Notes: generated from the sequence alone by a model not told the origin. Counted from the stretch's first letter, positions 1-6,410 are shown. The stretch: DNA of 8,369 nt from Chloroflexota bacterium (GCA_028287725.1 JAQBPC010000595.1:1-8369); one strand, 5' to 3'. Numbers and translations: made by a program.

Positions 1-1
1 A

Positions 2-670
2 GAGGCCGGGCGAAAGCCGATCCATCCACAATACGTGGCTAGGGTGCTCGATGAAGTAGCTGCTCAGGACGCCATTTTCACGTGCGATGTGGGCACACCA
101 ACGATCTGGGCCGCTCGTTACCTCACGATGAATGGCCGGAGGAGGTTGCTTGGATCCTTCATACACGGATCCATGGCCAGCGCACTTCCTCAGGCTATCG
201 GCGCTCAGATCAGCCACCCCAATCGCCAGGTCGTCACTCTGTCCGGAGATGGTGGGCTGGCCATGCTGATGGGCGACTTACTTACTCTTCGACAAATGCA
301 GTTGCCGGTGAAACTCGTCGTCTTCAAGAACAACGCGCTCGCCTTCGTGGAACTCGAGATGAAGGCGGCGGGTTTCCTCGATTTCGCAACAGAGCTGCAC
401 AATCCAGATTTCGCCAAGCTTGCCGAATCTGCGGGGCTATTGGGCCTTACGGTAGAGACACCAGAGCAGGTGCGTCCTTCACTTCTCCAGGCGCTAAGCC
501 ATGACGGTCCGGCCCTGGTTGAAGTCGAGGTGAACCGCCAAGAACTTTCGATGCCGCCGTCGCTCACCAGAGAGGAAGTAACAGGTTTCGGTCTCTTCAC
601 GCTGAAAGCAGCCTTGAGTGGCCGCGGTGACGAGCTCGTCGAGCTTGCCAGGACAAACCTCTTGCGCTGA
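2..670 (+). CDS. poxB: Pyruvate oxidase/dehydrogenase (ThDP-dependent, PoxB-type), C-terminal part
   Basis: This is the 3' part of a thiamine-diphosphate enzyme of the PoxB type, which oxidatively decarboxylates pyruvate to acetate and CO2 and passes electrons through FAD to membrane quinone. The frame is open from base 2 and already reads IHPQYVARVLDE, a family stretch that lies well inside the protein, so the GTG at 35 is not the true start; about 223 of the roughly 570 residues usual for the family are present. The ThDP/Mg motif is visible: GDGG at 245-256 and the paired Asn (KNN) at 326-334, with the usual spacing. Family blocks CDVGTPTIWAARYL and LLGSFIHGSMASALPQA also match. The C terminus (SGRGDELVELARTNLLR) resembles the amphipathic end that E. 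coli PoxB uses to bind membrane, so lipid activation is plausible. The fragment looks intact to its TGA. Other ThDP enzymes (acetolactate synthase, oxalyl-CoA decarboxylase) fit less well. Confidence 0.93.
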   Translation, partial: EAGRKPIHPQYVARVLDEVAAQDAIFTCDVGTPTIWAARYLTMNGRRRLLGSFIHGSMASALPQAIGAQISHPNRQVVTLSGDGGLAMLMGDLLTLRQMQLPVKLVVFKNNALAFVELEMKAAGFLDFATELHNPDFAKLAESAGLLGLTVETPEQVRPSLLQALSHDGPALVEVEVNRQELSMPPSLTREEVTGFGLFTLKAALSGRGDELVELARTNLLR

Positions 671-694
671 GCGAATTCTCTAACTCAGGACTAT

Positions 695-744
695 GCGATG
701 TCGATGCTAGCATCGCTTGCCGCGTGCAGCGAGTGAGCCGCGGC
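695..744 (+). terminator. Two adjacent hairpins downstream of poxB, possible terminator
   Basis: The first hairpin pairs GCGATG (695-700) with CATCGC (711-716) and contains a perfect 14-nt palindrome, CGATGCTAGCATCG (702-715). The second pairs GCCGCG (719-724) with CGCGGC (739-744). They begin 25 nt after the poxB stop. No run of T follows either, so this is not a classical intrinsic terminator; the role is inferred from position. Confidence 0.35.
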
Positions 745-909
745 ATAGGCGGGCATCGACGCGCCAATTAAGGGCCAAGATCGCGCTCGAACCGGGCCGC
801 CTTCACCATAACCGGTGGGCCCAAGTGCCTGCTGGAAGTCGATGGCGGCGTGCTCGCCCTCTCCGAGCCACGCCGCTGCAAGGCAAGCTGAGCGAGCATG
901 TAGTGGTCC

Positions 910-923
910 GCCGGTTAACCGGC
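910..923. other. Perfect 14-nt palindrome GCCGGTTAACCGGC
   Basis: The bases 910-923 equal their own reverse complement, centred on TTAA. It sits 108 nt beyond the stop of the minus-strand STAND gene and 240 nt beyond poxB. It may be a protein-binding site or part of a termination structure. Nothing nearby decides between these. Confidence 0.4.
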
Positions 924-945
924 CCCGGCTACGATCCGCACACGT

Positions 946-960
946 CGCCGCAGCGCGGCG
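946..960 (-). terminator. GC-rich hairpin downstream of the STAND gene
   Basis: CGCCGC (946-951) pairs perfectly with GCGGCG (955-960) around a three-base loop. It lies about 70 nt past the stop of the minus-strand gene. There is no T-run on either strand, so termination is only suggested by position and stem strength. Confidence 0.3.
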
Positions 961-1031
961 TGCTCAGTGTACGGCACGTTTTCCTGAGCGAGGAGTCCGA
1001 CAGCCGCGATGCCCTGGCCGGACTGGGCGGC

Positions 1032-4000
1032 CTACGCCGGTGCCTGCTCGATGGCGCCCAGCGCCACGAGTGCCGCCCGCTGCGCCTCCGTCACACCGGT
1101 TAGGCCGGAGATGTCCATACGCTCGTAGCGTCGATCGGCCTGCAGCGTGCCCAGGCAAATACCGGTTTTCGTCTCCCAGAGCTTGATAGTTCCATCCGCG
1201 CCGCCACTGGCCACCAACCGCCCGTCCCCGCTCATCGCCACGCCCGGAACCGCTCCCGTGTGTCCGCGAAGCGTGGCCAATGGCCGCCCACTTGGCGCCT
1301 CCCACAGCCTGACCGTCCTGTCAACGCTGCCGCTAGCCACCAGCCGCCCGCCGGCCGAGAGCGCCACGCGATGAACCCCGCCGGTGTGCCCCACCAGGGT
1401 TGCCAGCGGCTGCCCGCTCCATGCCTCCCACAGCCGGACCGTCCCATCCTCACTGCCGCTAGCCACCAGATGTCCGTCCCCGCTCAGCGCCACCCCCTGG
1501 ACCGCACTCGTGTGCCCGCGCAGCGTCGTTAGCACACTTCCGGTGTGTGTCTCCCACAGCCTGACGGCTCCGTCACCGCCGCCACTGGCCAGAACTTGCC
1601 CATCTTCGCTCAGCGCAATGTCCAGGACCACGCTTGGTCCTTGCAGGGTGGCTTTTAGTTGCCCGCTGGAGGTCTCCCAGAGCTTGACTGTCCCGTAGAA
1701 GCTGCCGCTGGCGAGCACTCGTCCGTCGCCCGAGAGCGCCACGCCATAGACACCGCCGGTGTGCCCTTCAAGGGAGGCTAGAAGCTGTCCGCCGAGAGTT
1801 TCCCAGAGCTTGACGGTCCCGTCCGTGCTGCCGGTGACCATCAGACTCCCGTCCCCGCTCAGCGCTACACGCGGCACACCGCCGTTGTGCCCCTGCAGCG
1901 TGGCCAACAATTGACCGCTGGATACTTCCCAAAGCCTGACCTTGGTGTCGAAGCTGCCGCCGACAAGCAGCCGGCCGTCCCCTGAGAGCGCCACGCTGGA
2001 GTATCCATTGGTGTGGCCCAGCAAGATCGCCTGAAGTCGGACCGGTGGCTCGATGTCGCACTCCGTTACGGTACCAAAAGCGTTCCCTCCTGCAACTCGA
2101 CCGGCGGTGGGTGTCAACTCCGCTGCTGCCCGGGTACCTGGCTCCCCTGGCGTCGTCCCCCAAAGTTTGACCGCCCCGTCCAGGCTGCAGGTAGCCAGCA
2201 GCCGCCCTTCGCCGCTCAACGCGACCCGGTGAATCAGGCTGGCATGGCCCTGCAAGGTGGCGAGCAGGCGCCCGCTCGGTGCCTCCCACACCTGGACCGT
2301 CCCGTTCGCTCCGCCGCTGGCCAGCAGCCGCCCGTCTCCCGAGAGTGCCACTCCAAGGACCATGCCGGTGCGCCCTTGTAGGATCGCCAGTAGCCGCCCG
2401 GGGGGACTGACACCCGTGAGCGGACCTCCGGGTGTTGCATCCCACAACCTGATCGTCCCATCCATGCTACAGCTTGCCAGCAACCGCCCATCCTCGCTAA
2501 GTGCCACGCCATAGACCAGGCTCGTATGCCCTTCCAGGGTGGCCAGCAGCCGACCGCCGGAGGTTTCCCACAGCCGGACCGTCCCGTCGACTCCGCCGCT
2601 GGCCAGCAGCCGACCGTCCCCCGAGAGCGCTACCCCCACGACCGGGCCTGTGTGCCCTTCAGCATTCGCCAGCAACCGCCACAGGGACGCTCTCGAAGGT
2701 GTTGCCTCCCATAGGCTAACCGTCCCATCATAGTTACCAGCAGCGACAAGATGTCCGTCCCCGCTCAGAGCCACGTCCAGCACTCCGCCGGCGTGGCCTT
2801 CTAAGATGGCCAGCAGCCGTCCCTGGGAGCGGCTCACGCGTGTTGCTTCCCACAGCCGGACCGTCCCATCCATGCTGCCGCTGGCCAGCAGCCGCCCATC
2901 CTCGCTCAGCGCGACACCTAAAACTGTGCCAGCATGTCCATGCACTGCCAACAGAGGCGTGCGATCCGCCACCCGCCACAGGCACACTTCGCCCAAGGAC
3001 GTCCCGGCCGCCAGAGATGCGTCGTCGGCGCTGAGCGCGACCGACACTGGGTAGTTGAAGGTCTCGGCCAGTAGCACCTCGGTGAGATGCGCGCCAGCAA
3101 AGCTGGCATCCTGCGCTTCCACCTCCTGCAGATAGGCTTGCCGGATAGAAAGGCGCGAGAGGTCAAGACCGCGTAGGTCGCCCCGCAGCAGCCGCAGCAG
3201 GTTCACGACGCTGCCCGGCCCGTAGGCCTGCTCCTCCCGCCCCCGGCCCCGCCACGCCTCCAGCAGTGACCGCAGCAGCCGCTCTACCGCCTCCGCGCTC
3301 CCGCTGCTTGTACGCAACTGGTCGAGGAGCGGCTGCGCGATCAGCAGCTCCTGGCAGCGACGCACGTAGTCCTTCGCCTGCGCCTTGACCAGCGCGTGGG
3401 TGACCAGAAGGGCCGGCTCGCCCTCCAGCACTTCCCGGCCCACGCGCCCCACCAACTGCGCCGTGGCGTACTCCAATACCAGCGGTTGCAGTGTGAAGGT
3501 GCCACGGCCGCCCGGCTCCAGCAGCGAGCGGCGCCGTAGCGCCTCTACCGCCTCGACCATTTCAGCCCGCCCCACCGTCGGCCCTAGTTCGGCCGCCAGC
3601 TCGGCAAACCCCACCGGTTCGCGCTCGACGGCCAGCCAGGTCAGCACTGCGTGCTCCAGCGGCGAGAGGCGCGCGACCTGCTCGTCGAGAAGCTGTCGGA
3701 CGTCCCCGAACACCATCGCGTCCTGCGCCAGGAAGGCCGCGATTTCACCCTCGAACACCTCACCAATCGTCTCTCCCACAACACGTAGCGCAAATGGGTT
3801 GCCGGCGTAGCGTCCCGTCAACGTCCGCCAGTCTGTCTCGTCGCCGGCTAGTGCCCTGCTGCCCAGCAGCGCTCGGCCGTCTTCCACCCCCAGCCCCTCG
3901 AGGCGCAGCGCGCGCACCGCCACCTCGTCCTCGCGCAATGGTTTCTCCCGGCTGGTCAGGAGCAGGCAGCCCTGGTGCGCACTCTCGCCCAGCCGCCGAA

Positions 4001-4817
4001 GTGCCTCGCCGTATCCCTCGTATCCCGGCCGGTACCGCACCGCTGGCGCACCTGGCTCCAGGACCGTCTCCAGGTTGTCCAGCACCAGCAACCCACGCTG
4101 GTCGCGCAGCATTTCCATCAACAGCGCCAGCTTTGCCTCCAGCCCGTCGGGTGGGAGCGCCTGGGCGGCGGAGAGGGCGGCGATGGCTCCCGCCAGCCAA
4201 TCCTCCACCGGCGGTGCGTTTCGCAGGCTGCGCCAGAAGATTACCGGGAACTCTGACGCCAGGTCCTGGGCCAGCCTGGCGGCCACGGTGGTCTTACCGA
4301 TGCCGCCCGCCCCGAGCACTTCGACCACCCGGAAGCGCTCCTCGCGTACCCAGCGGACTAACGTGGCCAGTTCCTGTGTACGGCCTTGGACCTCCGGCAC
4401 ATCTGGCGCTTCCCCCCAGTCGTGCCGCGGGAACGGCTGGGCCGCTACCGCCGCCGGTGCGTCAGCGGGAGGCGCCGGTGTGGCGACGTTTCCTCCGCGC
4501 AGTGAGGCAAACCAGATCGTGTCGAATGGCCCCACGCGCCGTGCCCCCGTCCCGCGCACGCTCGCCCAAAGCGCCGAGGCCTCCTCCGCCTCCCGCCCCG
4601 CCGCGAAGACGCCGCGTTCCACGTAGATGACCATCAGCTGCTTGACGCGCTCGGACCCGGGATAGGATAGACCGGCCTCCCACGCCCCAATGGCCCGCGC
4701 GCTCACCCCCAGCAAGTCGGCCACCTCACGCTGGGTCAGTCCGGCCCGCTTGCGCAGTGCCAGCGCCTTGTCGGCGAAGCTATATTCGCGGACCTCATCG
4801 TGGTGATTGGATGGCAC
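1032..4817 (-). CDS. STAND-family regulator: XRE-type HTH, NB-ARC ATPase, pentapeptide-like linker, 14 WD40 blades
   Basis: This is a signal-transduction ATPase with numerous domains, probably cytoplasmic, about 1261 residues. Domains in order: an XRE-type helix-turn-helix (LTQREVADLLGVSARAIGAWE, about 27-47); a Pro/Ala-rich linker; NB-ARC with Walker A GAGGIGKTT (169-177), Walker B LLVLDN (243-248), a TSR sensor motif (288-290) and GNPFAL in the GLPL position (339-344); a winged-helix part (about 375-455); a short pentapeptide-like stretch (about 548-584); 14 WD40 blades (about 588-1216); and a C-terminal tail ending GAIEQAPA. In this family ligand or protein binding by the repeats is thought to release nucleotide-dependent oligomerisation. 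The N-terminal HTH suggests that the output is DNA binding. I chose the GTG at 4817 because AGGAGG lies four bases upstream; the longer frame begins at GTG 4835 without a good ribosome site. All NB-ARC motifs are intact. It is transcribed away from the 5340-8163 operon. A defence role is possible, but no nuclease or other effector is visible. Confidence 0.9.
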   Translation of the reverse strand: MPSNHHDEVREYSFADKALALRKRAGLTQREVADLLGVSARAIGAWEAGLSYPGSERVKQLMVIYVERGVFAAGREAEEASALWASVRGTGARRVGPFDTIWFASLRGGNVATPAPPADAPAAVAAQPFPRHDWGEAPDVPEVQGRTQELATLVRWVREERFRVVEVLGAGGIGKTTVAARLAQDLASEFPVIFWRSLRNAPPVEDWLAGAIAALSAAQALPPDGLEAKLALLMEMLRDQRGLLVLDNLETVLEPGAPAVRYRPGYEGYGEALRRLGESAHQGCLLLTSREKPLREDEVAVRALRLEGLGVEDGRALLGSRALAGDETDWRTLTGRYAGNPFALRVVGETIGEVFEGEIAAFLAQDAMVFGDVRQLLDEQVARLSPLEHAVLTWLAVEREPVGFAELAAELGPTVGRAEMVEAVEALRRRSLLEPGGRGTFTLQPLVLEYATAQLVGRVGREVLEGEPALLVTHALVKAQAKDYVRRCQELLIAQPLLDQLRTSSGSAEAVERLLRSLLEAWRGRGREEQAYGPGSVVNLLRLLRGDLRGLDLSRLSIRQAYLQEVEAQDASFAGAHLTEVLLAETFNYPVSVALSADDASLAAGTSLGEVCLWRVADRTPLLAVHGHAGTVLGVALSEDGRLLASGSMDGTVRLWEATRVSRSQGRLLAILEGHAGGVLDVALSGDGHLVAAGNYDGTVSLWEATPSRASLWRLLANAEGHTGPVVGVALSGDGRLLASGGVDGTVRLWETSGGRLLATLEGHTSLVYGVALSEDGRLLASCSMDGTIRLWDATPGGPLTGVSPPGRLLAILQGRTGMVLGVALSGDGRLLASGGANGTVQVWEAPSGRLLATLQGHASLIHRVALSGEGRLLATCSLDGAVKLWGTTPGEPGTRAAAELTPTAGRVAGGNAFGTVTECDIEPPVRLQAILLGHTNGYSSVALSGDGRLLVGGSFDTKVRLWEVSSGQLLATLQGHNGGVPRVALSGDGSLMVTGSTDGTVKLWETLGGQLLASLEGHTGGVYGVALSGDGRVLASGSFYGTVKLWETSSGQLKATLQGPSVVLDIALSEDGQVLASGGGDGAVRLWETHTGSVLTTLRGHTSAVQGVALSGDGHLVASGSEDGTVRLWEAWSGQPLATLVGHTGGVHRVALSAGGRLVASGSVDRTVRLWEAPSGRPLATLRGHTGAVPGVAMSGDGRLVASGGADGTIKLWETKTGICLGTLQADRRYERMDISGLTGVTEAQRAALVALGAIEQAPA
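1170..3056 (-). repeat. Array of 14 WD40 repeats (7+7), about 126-nt period
   Basis: Inside the STAND gene the motif VALSGDGRLLASG..DGTVRLWE recurs 14 times. In the second half (blades 8-14) the spacing is 42 residues almost without exception, and one blade is 41. In the first half it varies from 42 to 52 because of short linker insertions. Between blades 7 and 8 the spacing jumps to 77 residues, from an extra 35 or so at 2040-2153. This is most simply two seven-bladed propellers. Blade 11 lacks the usual GH dipeptide (GPSVVLDIALS) and blade 6 has GR instead. Confidence 0.9.
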
Positions 4818-4821
4818 GCTG

Positions 4822-4827
4822 CCTCCT
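4822..4827 (-). promoter_or_regulatory. Ribosome-binding site AGGAGG deciding the STAND start
   Basis: Read on the minus strand, AGGAGG is followed by CAGC and then GTG (4817-4815). The spacing of four is slightly short but the match to the anti-SD is perfect, and it lies downstream of the alternative GTG at 4835. This favours the shorter protein. Confidence 0.6.
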
Positions 4828-5047
4828 GCCCGCACGCCTGCCGTGCAATCCCTCGCGCTACTGCGAGCAGTTGACGCACGCCCCGATCGAGCAGTTTCCT
4901 GGCCACAGCCATGGATGCACGGGCGCGCTCCCCAAAGGGAAGGTTGCCAAGCGAGCCTATGGTACCACTGGCGGCGCTAGCATGCCGCACCGGCCCACAT
5001 CCCGGTCAGTTTATGCCCGCGTTTCGCAATGGCGTGGCCGCCGTTAT

Positions 5048-5070
5048 GGCGTTGAGAGGCTCTCAATGCC
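5048..5070. promoter_or_regulatory. 23-nt dyad, candidate operator
   Basis: The core is TTGAGAG-G-CTCTCAA (5052-5066), a perfect inverted repeat with a single central base. After one mismatched pair (G 5051 / T 5067) the symmetry resumes with GGC (5048-5050) and GCC (5068-5070). That makes 10 of 11 positions symmetric. It lies between two divergent transcription units, as an operator for a dimeric regulator would. It could also form an RNA hairpin. Which protein binds it, if any, is unknown. Confidence 0.45.
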
Positions 5071-5179
5071 TCAGGTGCACGAGAATTGAAGCACGTGGAA
5101 GCGACTGGAAGTGTAAATACGAAGTGAGTCCGGCTGACGCAGCGCCCGCGGCCATCTAGAGTGGAATGTAGTGAGATAC

Positions 5180-5198
5180 CCCTGACGAGAAATCAGGG
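5180..5198 (+). other. Small hairpin just upstream of leader copy 1
   Basis: CCCTGA (5180-5185) pairs with TCAGGG (5193-5198) around a seven-base loop. It sits 142 nt before the first DUF2171-like gene. It is not repeated upstream of copy 2. Function unknown; no T-run follows. Confidence 0.35.
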
Positions 5199-5208
5199 CC
5201 GCAGTCCG

Positions 5209-5339
5209 GCACACATGCTGAAAGTAAGGAGAGGATATCGGCAACGAGCAGCGAAGCTGGGTAGCCTGCTCGCGTTTCCAAATAACTCCCAGAATCTCAC
5301 GAGCGTACGAACGAGTGAAGAAGCATAGGAAATCTCATC
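5209..5339 (+). repeat. Conserved leader, copy 1
   Basis: These 131 nt directly precede the first DUF2171-like gene and recur, with the same length, at 6280-6410. By eye there are 11 ungapped mismatches in 131, and only two in the central 83 nt (5233-5315). Weak similarity extends upstream to about 5196. It ends with a ribosome site (AGGA at 5327-5330) nine bases before the ATG. A short frame from ATG 5215 runs to TAG 5326-5328, overlapping that ribosome site. It probably holds promoter and/or 5' untranslated sequence. Confidence 0.85.
5240..5279 (+). promoter_or_regulatory. Predicted leader RNA hairpin, copy 1
   Basis: CGAGCAG (5245-5251) is complementary to CTGCTCG (5266-5272). An alternative longer helix pairs GG-c-AACG-AGCAG with CTGCT-cg-CGTT-t-CC over 5240-5279. 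In copy 2 the only change in the stem is A to G, which keeps pairing as G-U. The structure is an inference from complementarity; no known riboswitch family was recognised. Confidence 0.45.
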
Positions 5340-5963
5340 ATGGAAGAGATCAACGTAGAGAACGTCGGCAGTCAGGGCGCATACGGCATAGCTGTGTATG
5401 ACGCCAGCGGCGAAAAGATCGGCACAGTCCAGCAGGTCGACTACATCAATGGCTGGTTCCAGACTGAGAAGGGTGCCTTATTTCTGCGTGATCGCTACAT
5501 CCCCTTCAGCGCGGTTGACCGCGTTCGGCCGAGCGGGATCTACCTCACAGCGACCAAGGACTACGTCAAGGATATGTGTGACCAGCCACCATGCGTCAAT
5601 GTCGACGTGGTGGCCGGGCCAGCGGGCGTCGCTTCCGTGGGCACTGTGTCTAGCGGCTATGATGGCAGCCGCGTCGTCGTGGACAACTCCACGATCAGCC
5701 AGGCCATAGATCGTCTGGCGAATGGCTTGAAGGTCTACGACTCGAATGGCGAGACGGCCGGGCGCGTGGACCGGTACGATCCGGCTAGCGGATGGATTGC
5801 TGTCGAGAAGGGGGCGTTATTCCCCAACGACCTCTTCGTCCCTCTTACGGCCATTGAGTATCTGGACTACGACGGCGTTCACCTCCGGGTGACCAAGGAC
5901 GTCCTCAAGTTCGCGTTTGTGGTGAAGCCCGCCACCGTCAACTTCGCCACCACGACGGACTAG
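5340..5963 (+). CDS. DUF2171 / PRC-barrel-like protein with two modules (copy 1)
   Basis: This is a 207-residue protein with no signal peptide or membrane segment, so probably cytoplasmic. It has two homologous beta-rich modules, about 13-76 and 127-189, each with the pattern YD..GE..G.V, then W...EKGALF..D.(Y/F)(I/V)P, then G..L..TKDYV or TKDVL. This matches the small DUF2171/PRC-barrel-like fold, whose molecular function is poorly known; related PRC-barrel domains occur in ribosome maturation and photosynthetic reaction-centre proteins. The linker (about 79-126) carries GPAG and STISQAIDRLANGLKVYDS. The start is supported by AGGA nine bases upstream and by identity of the first residues (MEEINV) with copy 2. 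It leads a unit whose BON gene is truncated. Copy 1 carries two cysteines (CDQPPC, about 80-85) where copy 2 has LEKPPS. Family assignment is good; function is not assigned. Confidence 0.85.
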   Translation: MEEINVENVGSQGAYGIAVYDASGEKIGTVQQVDYINGWFQTEKGALFLRDRYIPFSAVDRVRPSGIYLTATKDYVKDMCDQPPCVNVDVVAGPAGVASVGTVSSGYDGSRVVVDNSTISQAIDRLANGLKVYDSNGETAGRVDRYDPASGWIAVEKGALFPNDLFVPLTAIEYLDYDGVHLRVTKDVLKFAFVVKPATVNFATTTD

Positions 5964-6059
5964 GCGAGCAACATAAGCCTGGTGCGTGCCCTGAATGTTC
6001 GCGGTATCACCGGCACTGACCGATTACCAGCCCCGCACGATCGATTATCGAGACACTGT

Positions 6060-6065
6060 AAGGAG
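6060..6065 (+). promoter_or_regulatory. Ribosome-binding site AAGGAG of the truncated BON gene
   Basis: AAGGAG lies eight bases before ATG 6074. The same motif with the same spacing precedes ATG 7490 in copy 2, which identifies 7490 as the ancestral start of that gene. Confidence 0.7.
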
Positions 6066-6073
6066 AATCTATA

Positions 6074-6292
6074 ATGGCTGCCACTATGACGACCAGGACC
6101 GACCCCGCTATCTCTGCGGATGTGCTCGCTGAGCTGGGCTGGGATCCCATGGTCACGGTCGCCGACCTGGACGTCGTTTCATCGAACGGAGATGTGACGC
6201 TGACCGGCACAGCGGCCATCGTCGGCAGCAAGTGCGCGGCCGAGGATGCGGTGCAATACACGGGACGGGAGGCATTCCCGCACATATGCTGA
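6074..6292 (+). pseudogene. Truncated BON-domain gene (copy 1 of the tandem unit)
   Basis: The 5' part of a BON-domain gene, 72 codons as it stands. Residues 1-60 match the start of the complete BON protein encoded from 7501, including LGWDPMVTVADLDVVSSNG and the VTLTGTA strand. Homology stops near 6253. The last dozen codons (from about QYTGREAF) come from the duplication junction and from leader copy 2, which supplies the stop codon at 6290-6292. It keeps most of one BON domain, lacks the end of that domain, and has no second or third domain; family BON domains are about 60-65 residues. The ribosome site and ATG are intact, so a short peptide could still be made. I call it a pseudogene created by the duplication, though a functional minimal BON peptide is not excluded. 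Confidence 0.8.
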
Positions 6293-6410
6293 AAGTAAAG
6301 AGTGGATATCGGCAACGGGCAGCGAAGCTGGGTAGCCTGCTCGCGTTTCCAAACAACTCCCAGAATCTCACGAGCGTACGAACGAGTAATGAAGCAAGGA
6401 AACTCTCATC
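6280..6410 (+). repeat. Conserved leader, copy 2
   Basis: This is the second copy of the 131-nt leader, at an exact offset of 1071 nt from copy 1, and it overlaps the 3' end of the broken BON gene. Similarity continues weakly upstream to about 6267. A small inverted repeat, CGGGA (6266-6270) with TCCCG (6276-6280), lies at the join. Small insertions and deletions occur only near its 3' end. The reading frame beginning at ATG 6286 is not closed before the next gene, unlike in copy 1. Confidence 0.85.
6311..6350 (+). promoter_or_regulatory. Predicted leader RNA hairpin, copy 2
   Basis: The same helix as in copy 1: CGGGCAG (6316-6322) pairs with CTGCTCG (6337-6343), and outer pairs come from GG-c-AACG and CGTT-t-CC. 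The copy 1 A is G here, giving a G-U pair instead of A-U. The loop sequence is unchanged between copies. Confidence 0.45.

Larger units (their letters stand above)
671..1031. other. Convergent intergenic region without a recognisable gene
   Basis: This 361-nt gap lies between the 3' ends of poxB (plus) and the STAND gene (minus). I see no convincing gene. Open frames here are GC-driven and match no family I know. On the minus strand the frame stays open for 38 codons past the STAND stop codon, which is unremarkable at this GC content. The region holds several inverted repeats (695-716, 719-744, 910-923, 946-960) that could end transcription from either side. Remnants of a decayed gene cannot be ruled out by eye. 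Confidence 0.6.
4836..5208. other. Divergent intergenic region with no supported gene
   Basis: This region separates the minus-strand STAND gene from the plus-strand DUF2171/BON operon and must hold the STAND promoter, and probably the operon promoter too. I could not find a convincing -35/-10 pair on either strand. Open frames here, such as one ending at 5159, have no ribosome site or recognisable domain. The clear structures are the dyad at 5048-5070 and the hairpin at 5180-5198. Confidence 0.55.

Noticed and set aside
35..670. GTG at 35 as the start of the first gene
   Set aside because: The frame is open upstream to base 2 and already encodes internal PoxB family sequence, so the true start is outside the window.
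717..1186. Plus-strand open frames between poxB and the STAND gene
   Set aside because: Arg/Pro/Ala-rich translations typical of GC-rich shadow frames, partly overlapping the STAND gene, without ribosome sites.
1170..3056. Regular direct repeats that could suggest a CRISPR or satellite array
   Set aside because: The period of about 126 nt lies wholly in one open frame and encodes WD40 blades.
4911..5159. 82-residue frame on the plus strand with several Cys residues
   Set aside because: No ribosome site, no recognisable family, and it lies in a divergent promoter region; cysteine spacing fits no zinc motif I can name.
5182..5198. Resemblance to a hammerhead ribozyme core (CTGACGAGAAA)
   Set aside because: There is no stem II between the two core motifs and no complete set of flanking helices; a plain six-pair hairpin explains the sequence.
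6074..6292. An intact small BON protein
   Set aside because: The last dozen codons derive from the duplication junction and the next leader, and the end of the BON fold is missing.
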